The notes under the pieces were generated by a model. The model saw only the letters and a list, made by a program, of their open reading frames with translations, did not search any database and was not told the origin of the DNA. Of a stretch of 64,000 bases of DNA, positions 1-7,364 are shown one piece after another. Both the position numbers and the translations under genes were made by a program. The stretch is from contig NZ_ADVG01000001.1 in assembly GCF_000178855.1 (NCBI RefSeq), positions 2,703,481-2,767,480 on the forward strand, in the 5' to 3' direction. This DNA is from Ktedonobacter racemifer DSM 44963. Lineage in GTDB: Bacteria > Chloroflexota > Ktedonobacteria > Ktedonobacterales > Ktedonobacteraceae. Within the stretch, counting starts at the first letter, position 1. Every line of letters begins with the position of its first letter.

Positions 1-56
1 ATTGCAGGGCGGCAAACACGTGTCTACACTGTTATTGCCGCTATTGAGGATAAGAG

Positions 57-1091
57 ATGGCGGAAACTATTACTGCCGACATGGTTATTCATGATGTCGT
101 GACCAGGTATCCAGCAACAGTCAAGGTATTTCATGGTCATGGTCTCCCATGTACCGCCTGTGCGGTTGGAGCACGTGAAAGTGTCGCGGGCGGGGCAAGA
201 ACGCATCGTTTCTCTCCAGAGAAACTTGAACTGTTGGTAAAAGATCTCAATGCGGCCGCGAATGGAGAGCCGACCTCAGTGGCTCCGAAGAAGGCTCCTG
301 TGGGCAAGGGCATTCCGCTTAACATGCTCTCGTCTGATCCCGACCGAAAAATCAAGCAAGTAATCGCAATTATGAGCGGCAAGGGCGGCGTAGGCAAGTC
401 GCTTGTCACAGGCTTGTTGGCGGTCTCGCTGCGCAGACAGGGGCAGCGCGTGGGTATTCTAGATGGCGATATTACCGGCCCCAGCATTGCGCGCATGTTT
501 GGCACCAGGGGACAGCCCACCAAGTCAGCGAGTGGAGGCATTGAGCCGTTACGCAGCAAAGGCGGCATCAAAGTCATGTCTATGAATATGTTCCTTGAAA
601 AAGAGAGCGATCCCGTTGTCTGGCGCGGCCCGATGATATCGAGCGCCATCAAGCAATTCTATAGCGATGTGGATTGGGGCCAGCTCGATTACCTGCTGGT
701 CGACCTGCCTCCTGGGACCTCGGATGCCCCCATGACCGTTATGCAGGCGCTGCCGCTTGATGGCGTCGTGATTGTCTCATCACCACAGATGCTTGCCACC
801 ATGGTCGTCATGAAGTGTGTCAACATGGTACAGCAGCTCAAAGGCTTAATCGTGGGCGTCGTTGAGAATATGTCCTACTTTGAGACTCCCAATCACGAGC
901 GCTATGAGATCTTTGGCCCCAGCAACGCAACGGAACTGGTTTCGGTCACGGGCGCACCCCTGCTAGGACAGATGCCGATCGACTCGGCGTTAACCTCGCT
1001 GTGTGACGCTGGTCGCGTCGAAGAGTACTACTCCGACGCCTATGAGGCCCTGGCCGCCAACTTTGTGAGCACGCTCAAGATCAAACGCTAA
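57..1091 (+). CDS. DUF1858-Mrp/NBP35 family P-loop ATPase
   Basis: The 344-aa protein has two parts. Residues about 4-65 match a DUF1858-type domain (opening ITADMVIHDVVTRYP) with a C-x2-C pair (GLPCTACAVG, C32/C35). From about residue 98 it is an Mrp/ApbC-type ATPase: deviant Walker A GKGGVGKS (108-115), GDITGPSIARMFG, and LVDLPPGTSDAPMTV (switch II). The family binds and transfers Fe-S clusters in the cytosol using ATP. Oddly, the C-terminal CPxC motif usual in Mrp is missing: the equivalent stretch reads SYFETPNHERYEIFG. The only nearby cysteine pair is therefore in the N-terminal domain, which may have taken over metal binding (inference). ATG at 57 follows GAGGATAAGAG, a fair ribosome-binding site. 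A 37-bp-arm inverted repeat follows the stop codon. Family call is secure; exact role is not. Confidence 0.9.
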   Translation: MAETITADMVIHDVVTRYPATVKVFHGHGLPCTACAVGARESVAGGARTHRFSPEKLELLVKDLNAAANGEPTSVAPKKAPVGKGIPLNMLSSDPDRKIKQVIAIMSGKGGVGKSLVTGLLAVSLRRQGQRVGILDGDITGPSIARMFGTRGQPTKSASGGIEPLRSKGGIKVMSMNMFLEKESDPVVWRGPMISSAIKQFYSDVDWGQLDYLLVDLPPGTSDAPMTVMQALPLDGVVIVSSPQMLATMVVMKCVNMVQQLKGLIVGVVENMSYFETPNHERYEIFGPSNATELVSVTGAPLLGQMPIDSALTSLCDAGRVEEYYSDAYEALAANFVSTLKIKR

Positions 1092-1120
1092 GCGTTTCCC
1101 ACAACCATACGAGAGCGATG

Positions 1121-1201
1121 CTCTTTTAACAGGGGTAGAGGATGTGCTGTGGAAAGGCCTACGACCTTTCCACAGCACATCCTCTACCCCTGTTAAAAGA
1201 G
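1121..1201 (+). repeat. Perfect inverted repeat, 37-bp arms, after mrp-like gene
   Basis: Arms 1121-1157 and 1165-1201 are perfectly complementary around the 7-nt loop CCTACGA. It lies 30 bp after the mrp-like stop codon and directly abuts the left end of the TnpB element. No U-tract follows, so it is not a textbook intrinsic terminator, though a stem this long should stop or protect the transcript end. Confidence 0.9.
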
Positions 1202-1279
1202 AACGTGGCGAGAAAGCCCCGGTCATTGATGAAACGTCATGCGCCGCTGGCCACTGAGATGAACTAAATTAAAAGTAGA

Positions 1280-2230
1280 TCAGGTGACGCCCGTTGGCGG
1301 TTGAATAGCCCGAGGAGATTTGGCCTGGGATGCTTTCATCGCCTTGGCTTCTTTGGTTGCTTGTCGCCTCTGCCGCTGTACTTCATAACCACATACGCGT
1401 TTGGTTGGTTTTGGGGGACGCGCACGCGGAGGCGAAGGTGCGCGTCCCGGCCGTTGTCTGGGCAAATCAGGCGGGGCTGGTTGATAGCACGAACAATCCA
1501 CCTGGGGCAGACTCAGTGCGAGACGTGGGTTCGCACGCAGCAGACCCATATGACGGCCCGCTTGAATGAGCTGTTCGAGCTGGAGCGTTGAAGGGCTGCA
1601 AAGCCGAGGCAGCAGCTCGACCAAAACGGGTACCGATACCTCAAAGAGGTCGCAATCTGCCGCCAGCGCAATCCGTTCACGCAGGGCATAAATGATGTGC
1701 GAGAGAATAAGCACCACCCAGATCTGTACCAGGATCAATTCCTGCTTACTACTCCACCAGTGCGACATTCCCAGATACTCTTTGAGTAAGCGGAAGGCCA
1801 TTTCAATATCCCATCTCCGAGCATACAGTTGAGCTACCTCTCCTAGTGAGAGCATCTGTGGATCACAGATATTCGTAAGATACATGCGAACACCTATCCC
1901 ATCACCTAACCGCACCAAGCGGATCAGATGGCGTGCTTGCTTCTTACCAGTACCTAACCAGATGAGAGCATCAAGTTTCTCGTGATGTCGATAGAACGCA
2001 TGTGCGATGGAATAGGAGGTATTCTCCCGATAGCGACTGACCCACCACATCTTCCGTTGCGTTAAGGTATCAAAGAAAGGGAAGCTGAAATAGCCGAGAT
2101 CGAAGAGGAGCAAGCTGCCAATCGAGAGCCCTTGAAGGAAATCGAGCATATCCACTCGACAGTTTTCATGAACATCCTTGCGCCACTCCAGTCGTGACCA
2201 TCGCTGGTGGCGCAGATCAAAGAGACCCAC
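1280..2230 (-). pseudogene. IS4-family DDE transposase, C-terminal part
   Basis: The 316-aa frame carries the second catalytic aspartate (SLLLFDLGYFSFPFF) and the YREK signature of IS4 transposases (YARRWDIEMAFRLLK, with Y, R, E and K at the expected spacing). The C-terminus is Pro/Arg-rich. Catalytic residues appear intact, so if the upstream frame break is suppressed the transposase could still act; otherwise the IS depends on other copies. It lies wholly within the inverted repeats of the IS at 1232-2885. The first residues in this frame overlap the end of the N-terminal frame by 14 nt. Confidence 0.8.
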
Positions 2231-2768
2231 TAACTTGCCAGCAAAACAGGCTCTCGTCCTGGGTGCTCAAACCACGCAAAGGCTTAAGATACCTCCCTAT
2301 GATATCCAGACGGGTTTCGTCGAGAGCGAAAATTCCACTGGCAAATGCAGCTACATCTGCTGATACTGCCCAGGAGCCGATGTGAGCCAGACGCAGATTG
2401 ACCACCTCCCACACATCTTGCAAGGGATCCAGGCCGGCTTGTAAAAGCCGTTTAACCAGGCCATTGCGTGTAAGCCAGACCGGAGCAAAAGGACCGATCT
2501 GCTGCAACCCCACCAAACGGCGCCAGTCTGCGAATGAGTGCATCCCTTGGAGGGCGCAGAGCAACAAACTGCTCCACAAGTGGATCCAGCCCACCTGCTG
2601 CGGGCGCCCCCGCCCACGGACGAGAGTGGCATGCAATCGATCTACACAGGCCTCGGAACCCAATCCACAAGCCTGCAGCAATACGTCGCTCGTTTGAGCG
2701 ATAATGGCTGAGTACTTCCCCGCAGATGCTTGGTTGGCTTCTCCCAGAGCGGTATCATGAGGTGACAT
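2217..2768 (-). pseudogene. IS4-family DDE transposase, N-terminal part (out of frame with the rest)
   Basis: This 183-aa reading frame is the N-terminal portion of an IS4-family transposase. It includes the first catalytic aspartate context (FALDETRLDIIGRYLKPLRG) and ends DESLFCWQVSGSL. The following reading frame (1280-2230) carries the rest. In the other frame the junction would read AGKLVGLFDLRHQRW, which fits the family better, so one base appears to have been gained near the TTTT run before 2230 (minus strand), or the two frames are joined by a programmed shift. The N-terminus maps just inside the IS right end. Judged degenerate rather than regulated, because IS4-family members usually have one frame. 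Confidence 0.75.
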
Positions 2769-2957
2769 AGGAGAATGATCCTTTCTCGTGCAATATGTGA
2801 TGAAAAGATCATCCTCTTTTTTTCTCTTTCTGGCAACTCGATTCTCAATTTAGTTCATCTCAGTGGCCTCCGGCGCATGGCGTTTCATTGATGCCGGGGA
2901 TGAATCGCCGCCTCTGTTGTATGGGGGGAAAGAGAGCAGGAGACATACACCTAGAAC

Positions 2958-2986
2958 TTGTGTTCTTCCGGTCTTTCTGGTAGAAT
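2958..2986 (+). promoter_or_regulatory. Promoter of tnpB copy 1
   Basis: TTGTGT (2958-2963), 17-nt spacer, TAGAAT (2981-2986). The same arrangement (TTGCGT, 17 nt, TACAAT) sits at the matching place in copy 2 (38593-38621), which supports it. Confidence 0.55.
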
Positions 2987-3034
2987 AGACGTCAACGTAT
3001 CGAGAACACGTGTGCGTTCGAAGAAGGAGCGAAG

Positions 3035-3643
3035 ATGCCGAATAAACGTCAGGGACAGCGCAAGCAGAAGGAACAACAGGAGAAGCGGGCTGCGACGCCC
3101 ACCTTTCTGCTCGAACTGCCCCTGGTCGTCGGTTCTGGGCAAGCGACCCGCCTGCGCGCCCACCTAGAAGCCGCTCGCCAGCTCTACAATGCCATCCTCT
3201 CCGAAGGGCAGAAACGTTTGAGGCGCATGCGGGCTGATCTCGCCTGGCAAGAGGCACGTGCCCTCCCTCGCACCCACAAGACGGAACGAGCGGCTGCCTT
3301 CTCCTCCTTGCGCAAGAGGTATGGCTTCTCCGAAGCCGCCCTACACGAGGCGGTCAAAGGGCTGCGCGTGGGCTGGATTGCCGAACATATCGAGGCGGTG
3401 CTGGCGCAAACGTTGGCCACTCGTGCCTATCGCGCCCTCAACCGCGTTTGCCTGGGCAAGGCCACACGCGTGCGCTTCAAGAGCCGAGGGGGCGGTTTCT
3501 CCAGTATCGAGAACAAACGCAATGACACCAGCCTGCGCTTTGTCCTGCAGCCGCCCGAAGCTGGAAATGCAGGGTTTCTCCTCTGGAACGGAGACCGGTT
3601 GCCCGCCCTCATCGATTGGAACGATGAGGTGGCGACCCATGGC
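3035..3643 (+). pseudogene. tnpB: tnpB copy 1, 5' fragment
   Basis: N-terminal ~203 residues of a TnpB-type RNA-guided endonuclease, closely similar to the copy at 38670 (shared runs include ARQLYNAILSEGQ and RYGFSEAALHEAVKGLRVGW). The reading frame follows the ~450-residue copy up to DEVATHG and is then cut by the MITE-like insertion starting at 3644, which supplies a stop after two codons. ATG at 3035 is preceded by GAAGGAGCGAAG. The fragment ends before the RuvC catalytic residues and cannot be active alone. Confidence 0.85.
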
Positions 3644-3882
3644 TATTAACGCCGACGTAATTCTGAGCCGATTTAGAACCGGAATGGCTGCTTTTCGAGG
3701 GCGAAAGAAATGACCATTTTTTTCGCTTCAATGGCGCATCTTTTTTCTGAGCACGCTTCTCACGCGGCGTCAAGGGGAAGCGAAGCGGCCTTGATGCCGC
3801 GTGAGAAGCGTGCTACACTCGCTCAGCCATTGAGGCAAAACGCGCCTAAACCGGCTCGGATTTTCACCGGCTCTGACATGGC
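3644..3882. mobile_element. MITE-like ~239-bp insertion inside tnpB
   Basis: Compared with tnpB copy 2, the sequence continues precisely before 3644 and after 3882. CATGGC occurs at both junctions (3638-3643, 3877-3882), consistent with a 6-bp target duplication. It has no coding capacity. Inside are two hairpins: 3701-3726 (12-bp arms, one mismatch) and 3750-3814 (26-bp arms, one G/T mismatch, 13-nt loop). Subterminal stretches with CTGAGCCGATTTAG and its inverse-like CCGAGCCGGTTTAG are suggestive of terminal inverted repeats but imperfect. Confidence 0.75.
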
Positions 3883-4533
3883 CTCAGGCACCGGATTAAG
3901 TATGCCCGCCTCATCCAACGTCCGGCCAGTAGCCCCCGAGCTGCCGGAGCTGATGCCCAGGGCTCTCGCTACGTGGTCCAATTGGCCCTGGAAGGCAAGC
4001 CCCACCACAAACCCAAGCACAAGGTTGGCACGGGCACCATTGGAGGGGACTTGGGACCCTCAACCCTGGCCCTCGTTCCCCAGGAAGGGGAGGCGAGCCT
4101 GGAGGTGTTTTGTGCTGAACTGGCTCCTGAGGCCTGTGCCATTCGTCGTTTGCAACGGCAGATGGATCGGCAGAGGCGAGCCGCCAATCCTGAGCACTAT
4201 GACGAGAAGGGGCGCATCAAAAAGCAAGGCCGAAAGAAGCTGCGGTGGAAACAGAGTAAGCGCTATCAGGCCACGCGACGATGCAAAGCCACCAAAGAGC
4301 GCAAGCTGGCAGCCCACCGCAAGAGCCTGCATGGATGCAAGGTGCACGAGATCGTCGCGCTGGGCAACACCATCATCGTTGAGAAGATTTCCTACAAGGC
4401 ATGGCAAAAGCAGTTTGGCAAGAGTGTGGGATTGCGAGCACCAGGGATGTTTGTAGATCTCTTGAGACGCACCGTTGCAAGCACGGGCGGCATCCTCATC
4501 GAAGTTCCCACACGCACGACAGCCCTCAGTCAG
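3883..4533 (+). pseudogene. tnpB: tnpB copy 1, middle fragment
   Basis: Resumes the TnpB frame immediately after the insertion (LRHRIKYARLIQRPAS) and runs through the first RuvC motif (IGGDLGPSTLALVPQ), the Arg/Lys-rich stretch (KKLRWKQSKRYQATRR) and the second RuvC motif (NTIIVEKISYKAWQKQFG) to VPTRTTALSQ. It stops where the IscB element enters after codon CAG (4531-4533). This copy retains the frame that copy 2 has lost just before VPTRTTALSQ, so the two copies carry independent lesions. Confidence 0.85.
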
Positions 4534-4540
4534 TCAGGAA

Positions 4541-4788
4541 CCCCATGCCTAAAGGCAGGGGCTTGCGTAAGTAAGCCTGGACCTGACCAGTCTCAGCCAG
4601 AGCAGACTTGATGGATAGAATCATCAAGGCTATCGGGCTACGTTAGGAACGAAATAGGTACGTTGGGGTGCTTTGCCGCTACGGTACAGCATTAAACATC
4701 CCTAGAGGGTTAAGGACGTGTGTTGTACGTAAAACCGTTTGCTAACATTGACGAGGCACACATTACCCTGGAAGACAGGAGGCTCAAC
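4541..4788 (+). ncRNA. Candidate IscB omega RNA region
   Basis: About 250 nt without a gene between the left-end hairpin and the iscB start. IscB proteins use an omega RNA encoded just upstream of the gene, with the guide drawn from the sequence flanking the left end; here that flank is the interrupted tnpB. Hairpin-forming stretches are visible (4541-4561; around 4640-4690). The boundaries and structure are inferred from family knowledge. Confidence 0.5.
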
Positions 4789-6078
4789 TTGAGCAATGTA
4801 TTCGTGATTGATAGTGACTATAAGCCCTTAAATCCGGTGCATCCAGCACGTGCAAGGCTCTTGCTCACACAGGGCAACGCAGCCGTGTACAGGAGATACC
4901 CATTTACCATTGTGCTCAAACGGGTGGTAGATCAGCCAGAGGTGCACCCCTTGCGCCTCAAGCTTGATCCTGGCAGCAAAACCACGGGTATTGCCCTGGT
5001 GAACGATACCAACGGGAAAGTTGTTTTTGCGGCTGAACTTGAGCATCGTGGGCACGCTATAAAAGATAGCCTGGATAGTCGCCGTGGTGTTCGTCGCAGA
5101 CGACGCAACCGCAAAACAAGGTATCGCAAACCGCGATTTCAGAATAGAAGGCGTAAGAAAGGGTGGTTGCCACCATCGCTGGAAAGTCGTCTTGCCAATA
5201 TTCTGACGTGGGTAGCTCGCTTGTGTCGCTCTGCTCCCATTACTGCTCTGAGCCAGGAATTGGTCAAGTTTGATCTGCAACTGATGGAGAATCCCGATAT
5301 TACAGGAGTGGAATACCAGCAAGGCACGCTGCAAGGCTACGAGGTAAGGGAATACGTACTCGAAAAATGGAAGCGAACATGCGCCTATTGTGGCAAGCAA
5401 GATGTGCCCTTGCAAATTGAGCACATTCATCCTCGCGCCAACGGTGGCACCCATAGGATAAGCAATCTTACCCTGGCCTGCGAGCCATGCAATATTGCCA
5501 AAGGGACGCAGGATATTGCGGTGTTTCTTGCGAAGAAGCCTGATGTGCTCAAGCGCATTCTGGCTCAGGTCAAAAAGCCTCTCAAGGATGCCAGTGCAGT
5601 GAATGCTACACGCTTTGCCTTGCTTGAACGGCTCAAAGCATTTGGCTTGCCTGTCGAGTGCGGCAGTGGTGGGTTGACCAAGTACAACCGAACCACAAGA
5701 GGGCTAGCCAAGACGCATTGGCTCGATGCCACCTGCGTGGGCAAGAGCACCCCTTCTGCCATTTCCCACAAAGGGGTGGTTCCTTTGCTTATTACTGCCA
5801 ATGGTCATGGAAGAAGACAAATGTGCGTTCCTGATAAGTACGGATTCCCAGAAAAACATAAACAACGAAGAAAAACGTTTCTTGGATATCGCACAGGTGA
5901 TATGGTAAAAGCCATTACCTCCAAAGGAACATTTGAAGGAAGAATAGCCATTCGCCATCGTCCGTCGTTTCGCCTTGGGAAGGTCGATATCCATCCCAAA
6001 TATATGCATTGTATCCATCGAGCAGATGGCTATGAGTACACACAGAAAGGAGTGCGCAATGCTCCTCCCCATGTCTAA
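4789..6078 (+). CDS. iscB: IscB RNA-guided endonuclease (RuvC-HNH)
   Basis: The conserved IscB order is complete: PLMP-like N-terminus (NVFVIDSDYKPLNPVHPARA), RuvC-I (LKLDPGSKTTGIALV), Arg-rich bridge helix (RRGVRRRRRNRKTRYRKPRF), RuvC-II (ITALSQELVKFDLQLM), HNH (CAYCGKQDV ... IEHIHPRANGGTHRISN ... CEPCN) and RuvC-III (KTHWLDATCVG). IscB is the ancestor-like relative of Cas9 and cuts DNA guided by an omega RNA. The frame is open from GTG 4720, but the TTG at 4789 is preferred: it has a perfect AGGAGG at 4777-4782, spaced 6 nt, and the conserved domain starts right there, giving 429 aa. It sits inside tnpB copy 1. All catalytic residues seem present, so it may be active. Confidence 0.9.
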   Translation: MSNVFVIDSDYKPLNPVHPARARLLLTQGNAAVYRRYPFTIVLKRVVDQPEVHPLRLKLDPGSKTTGIALVNDTNGKVVFAAELEHRGHAIKDSLDSRRGVRRRRRNRKTRYRKPRFQNRRRKKGWLPPSLESRLANILTWVARLCRSAPITALSQELVKFDLQLMENPDITGVEYQQGTLQGYEVREYVLEKWKRTCAYCGKQDVPLQIEHIHPRANGGTHRISNLTLACEPCNIAKGTQDIAVFLAKKPDVLKRILAQVKKPLKDASAVNATRFALLERLKAFGLPVECGSGGLTKYNRTTRGLAKTHWLDATCVGKSTPSAISHKGVVPLLITANGHGRRQMCVPDKYGFPEKHKQRRKTFLGYRTGDMVKAITSKGTFEGRIAIRHRPSFRLGKVDIHPKYMHCIHRADGYEYTQKGVRNAPPHV

Positions 6079-6111
6079 AGCCAGGGGTCCCCGCATTGCG
6101 CAATTTTATGA

Positions 6112-6489
6112 TGGTGCCATGGCTGCGGCAAGAAGGTCAAAAAGCCGCTCTCCCAGCGCTGGCACCAGTGTGCCTGTGGCGTGGGTCCCGTCCAACGCGA
6201 CCTCTACTCGGCCTTTTTAGCCGCCTATCTTGATCCAGCAGATCCCATTCCCTCATGTGCCCGATACCAGGGGTATTGGGAGGGTGCGGAAGCGCGCCTG
6301 CGGGCAGCACATGAGTGTACAGCACAACGCGCGAAAGAGGGGCAGGCTCTGCCCCGAAGCTTGGGCCTGGCCCGAGCTGGAGCGCGTCTGCCCAAAAGTC
6401 CTGGGGAACCGACACTAGAGCCAGCCTTCCTGCTAGAGTGGGAAGAACTGGAAGCGTGGAACGAACCCCTGGAACCCCCGCCGCTTTAG
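6112..6489 (+). pseudogene. tnpB: tnpB copy 1, 3' fragment
   Basis: Continues TnpB at WCHGCGKKVKKPLSQRWHQC, i.e. the Zn-ribbon, then the third RuvC aspartate (GPVQRDLYSAFLAAYLDP) and a long C-terminal tail rich in Glu and Pro ending EPLEPPPL. The right-end hairpin of the element (CCCCCGCCGCTTTAGCACGG) starts inside the last codons. Frame and content match copy 2 (39871-40308). Confidence 0.82.
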
Positions 6490-6501
6490 CACGGGGAGCT
6501 T

Positions 6502-6729
6502 TCAGTCCCGGCAAAAGACCAGGCAGTTCATAACAAAGAAATTGACACAGGCCGCAACCAGAATACCAAGCGCGGAGCCTAGAGCGAGGGCACAACAGTT
6601 CCGGCCAACATAAAGACCAGTTGACTGAGCAAGGTGGTGACTAAAATCGAGCTGTGAAATGTTGACCACCGTTTGATGAATTGCGCCCCAGGCTTCAGTT
6701 TTCCAGAACGGGAAACGGTACGATCTCAC
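6502..6729 (-). CDS. GtrA-like membrane protein, C-terminal half
   Basis: 75 aa starting GTG and overlapping the stop of the upstream frame by 4 nt (GTGA). It holds the last two of the four membrane segments expected in GtrA-family proteins (about GLYVGRNCCALALGSALGIL and AACVNFFVMNCLVF, ending FCRD). GtrA proteins are small four-helix membrane proteins linked to polyprenyl-phosphate sugar transfer. Read alone it would be only half of the domain. The TGA stop is provided by the right end of the adjoining TnpB element, so the natural C-terminus may have been a little different. See the partner frame at 6726-7019 and the slippery T7 tract. Confidence 0.6.
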   Translation of the reverse strand: MRSYRFPFWKTEAWGAIHQTVVNISQLDFSHHLAQSTGLYVGRNCCALALGSALGILVAACVNFFVMNCLVFCRD

Positions 6730-7019
6730 CAGGTAAAAAAAGAACTAAAGAGAAAGTTAAACTGAGCTGCGAGAAAAAAAGCGACAATGTTTGCCAGCCA
6801 GGCATGGATGTGAAGTTGTAAGAAGAGGTCGAGCAGGCAGAGCTGAATCAGGGCAGCAGAGCCACCAATGCAGACGAAACGAATGGGACGGGTGACATCA
6901 GAGAAGAGCCAGAGCAAAGCTGGTCGCAAACGCTCTACGAGCCACTTACTGTAACGTTGACGAGTATATTGTATTTTTTTCTGCATAGCCTCCACAGATG
7001 TAGTCACGTTGATCCTCAC
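6726..7019 (-). CDS. GtrA-like membrane protein, N-terminal half
   Basis: 97 aa: a basic 40-residue N-terminal extension, then RPIRFVCIGGSAALIQLCLL and a second hydrophobic helix ending FNFLFSSFFTW. These are TM1 and TM2 of the GtrA family, which normally continues in one frame for about 130 residues. Here the frame ends at TGA, while TM3-TM4 follow in the -1 frame. The codons TCT TTT TTT ACC just before the stop (T7, 6735-6741) would allow a -1 slip that fuses the halves into a ~170-aa protein. Alternatives are a recent frameshift or coupled translation of two half proteins. No glycosyltransferase neighbour is seen. Confidence 0.65.
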   Translation of the reverse strand: MRINVTTSVEAMQKKIQYTRQRYSKWLVERLRPALLWLFSDVTRPIRFVCIGGSAALIQLCLLDLFLQLHIHAWLANIVAFFLAAQFNFLFSSFFTW

Positions 7020-7114
7020 CTAACTATCTCTCATTTAGTCTACCGTATAGATGTATGCAGATGAATTTCTTGCGTCTCGCCTCAGCACCTGCGGCGGTAC
7101 TTCGCAAAGGGTTA

Positions 7115-7159
7115 TGTATGTGGTTGTGGGCTGGCAGTACCAGCCCGCAACCACATACA
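7115..7159 (+). repeat. Inverted repeat, 20-bp arms, between GtrA gene and xylA
   Basis: Arms 7115-7134 and 7140-7159, loop CAGTA; one T/G pair (a wobble only in plus-strand RNA). A degenerate copy of a small-hairpin leader (GCACCTGCGG ... ACTTCGC, 7084-7105) precedes it on the plus strand, although both flanking genes are on the minus strand. The rest of 7020-7364 holds no recognisable gene. Confidence 0.75.
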
Positions 7160-7364
7160 CAGGAGAATCTTACAACCATGCCCGCCTGACCAGCCTCTAT
7201 AGTAAGTAAGCTTGGAGTTCAATCGTGAGCTGGAGCCATCGCGCTGGCTCGCGGGCAGGAATTGTTGCTGTAAGTCGGACCTTCTACTGGCATACGCGGC
7301 TACTTGCCGGGATTGGAGTAGCTGCGTACGTCAGTAGCAGGCCCTATTATTTCTTGGTGAAAAA

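Larger units (their letters stand above)
1232..2885 (-). mobile_element. IS4-family insertion sequence with ~39-bp terminal inverted repeats
   Basis: Left end 1232-1270 and right end 2847-2885 are inverted copies with about 3 mismatches; both outer ends read AAACG and the inner parts GGCCACTGAGATGAAC. The 8-bp direct repeat CATTGATG flanks it (1224-1231, 2886-2893), extendable to 9 bp as TCATTGATG. Joining the flanks reconstitutes the TnpB left-end hairpin seen intact at 38504. The transposase lies on the minus strand. Confidence 0.88.
4534..6111 (+). mobile_element. IscB element (IS200/IS605-type, no transposase)
   Basis: The interruption lies exactly between tnpB codons Gln and Trp (ALSQ | WCHGCG, as in copy 2). 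The two ends carry related subterminal hairpins: CCCCATGCCTAAAGGCAGGG at 4541 and CCCCATGTCTAAAGCCAGGG at 6067. There is no clear target duplication, as expected for IS200/IS605 mechanisms; a short TCAG repeat at the left junction makes that boundary ambiguous by about 4 nt. It contains only iscB, so it would need a TnpA in trans. Confidence 0.82.
1203..6505 (+). mobile_element. TnpB (IS200/IS605-type) element, copy 1, broken by three nested insertions
   Basis: The left end (GTGGCGAGAAAGCCCCGGTC at 1205) and right end (GCACGGGGAGCT then TTCAG at about 6489-6505) match those of the second copy at 38504-40331. The element is split by an IS4-family IS (1232-2885), a MITE-like insertion (3644-3882) and an IscB element (4534-6111). 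Removing these three leaves a left end, a promoter, one tnpB reading frame and a right-end hairpin in the same order as copy 2. No TnpA is present, so it is a non-autonomous tnpB-only element. The right end abuts the 3' end of the GtrA gene and supplies its stop codon. Exact termini are uncertain by a few bases. Confidence 0.8.

Noticed and set aside
3710..4456. 248-aa frame through the MITE-like insertion and tnpB
   Set aside because: It is out of frame with the conserved TnpB sequence and low in complexity; the true frame resumes at 3883.
4720..4788. GTG start for iscB giving 452 aa
   Set aside because: The added 23 residues are not conserved and lie upstream of a perfect AGGAGG for TTG 4789.
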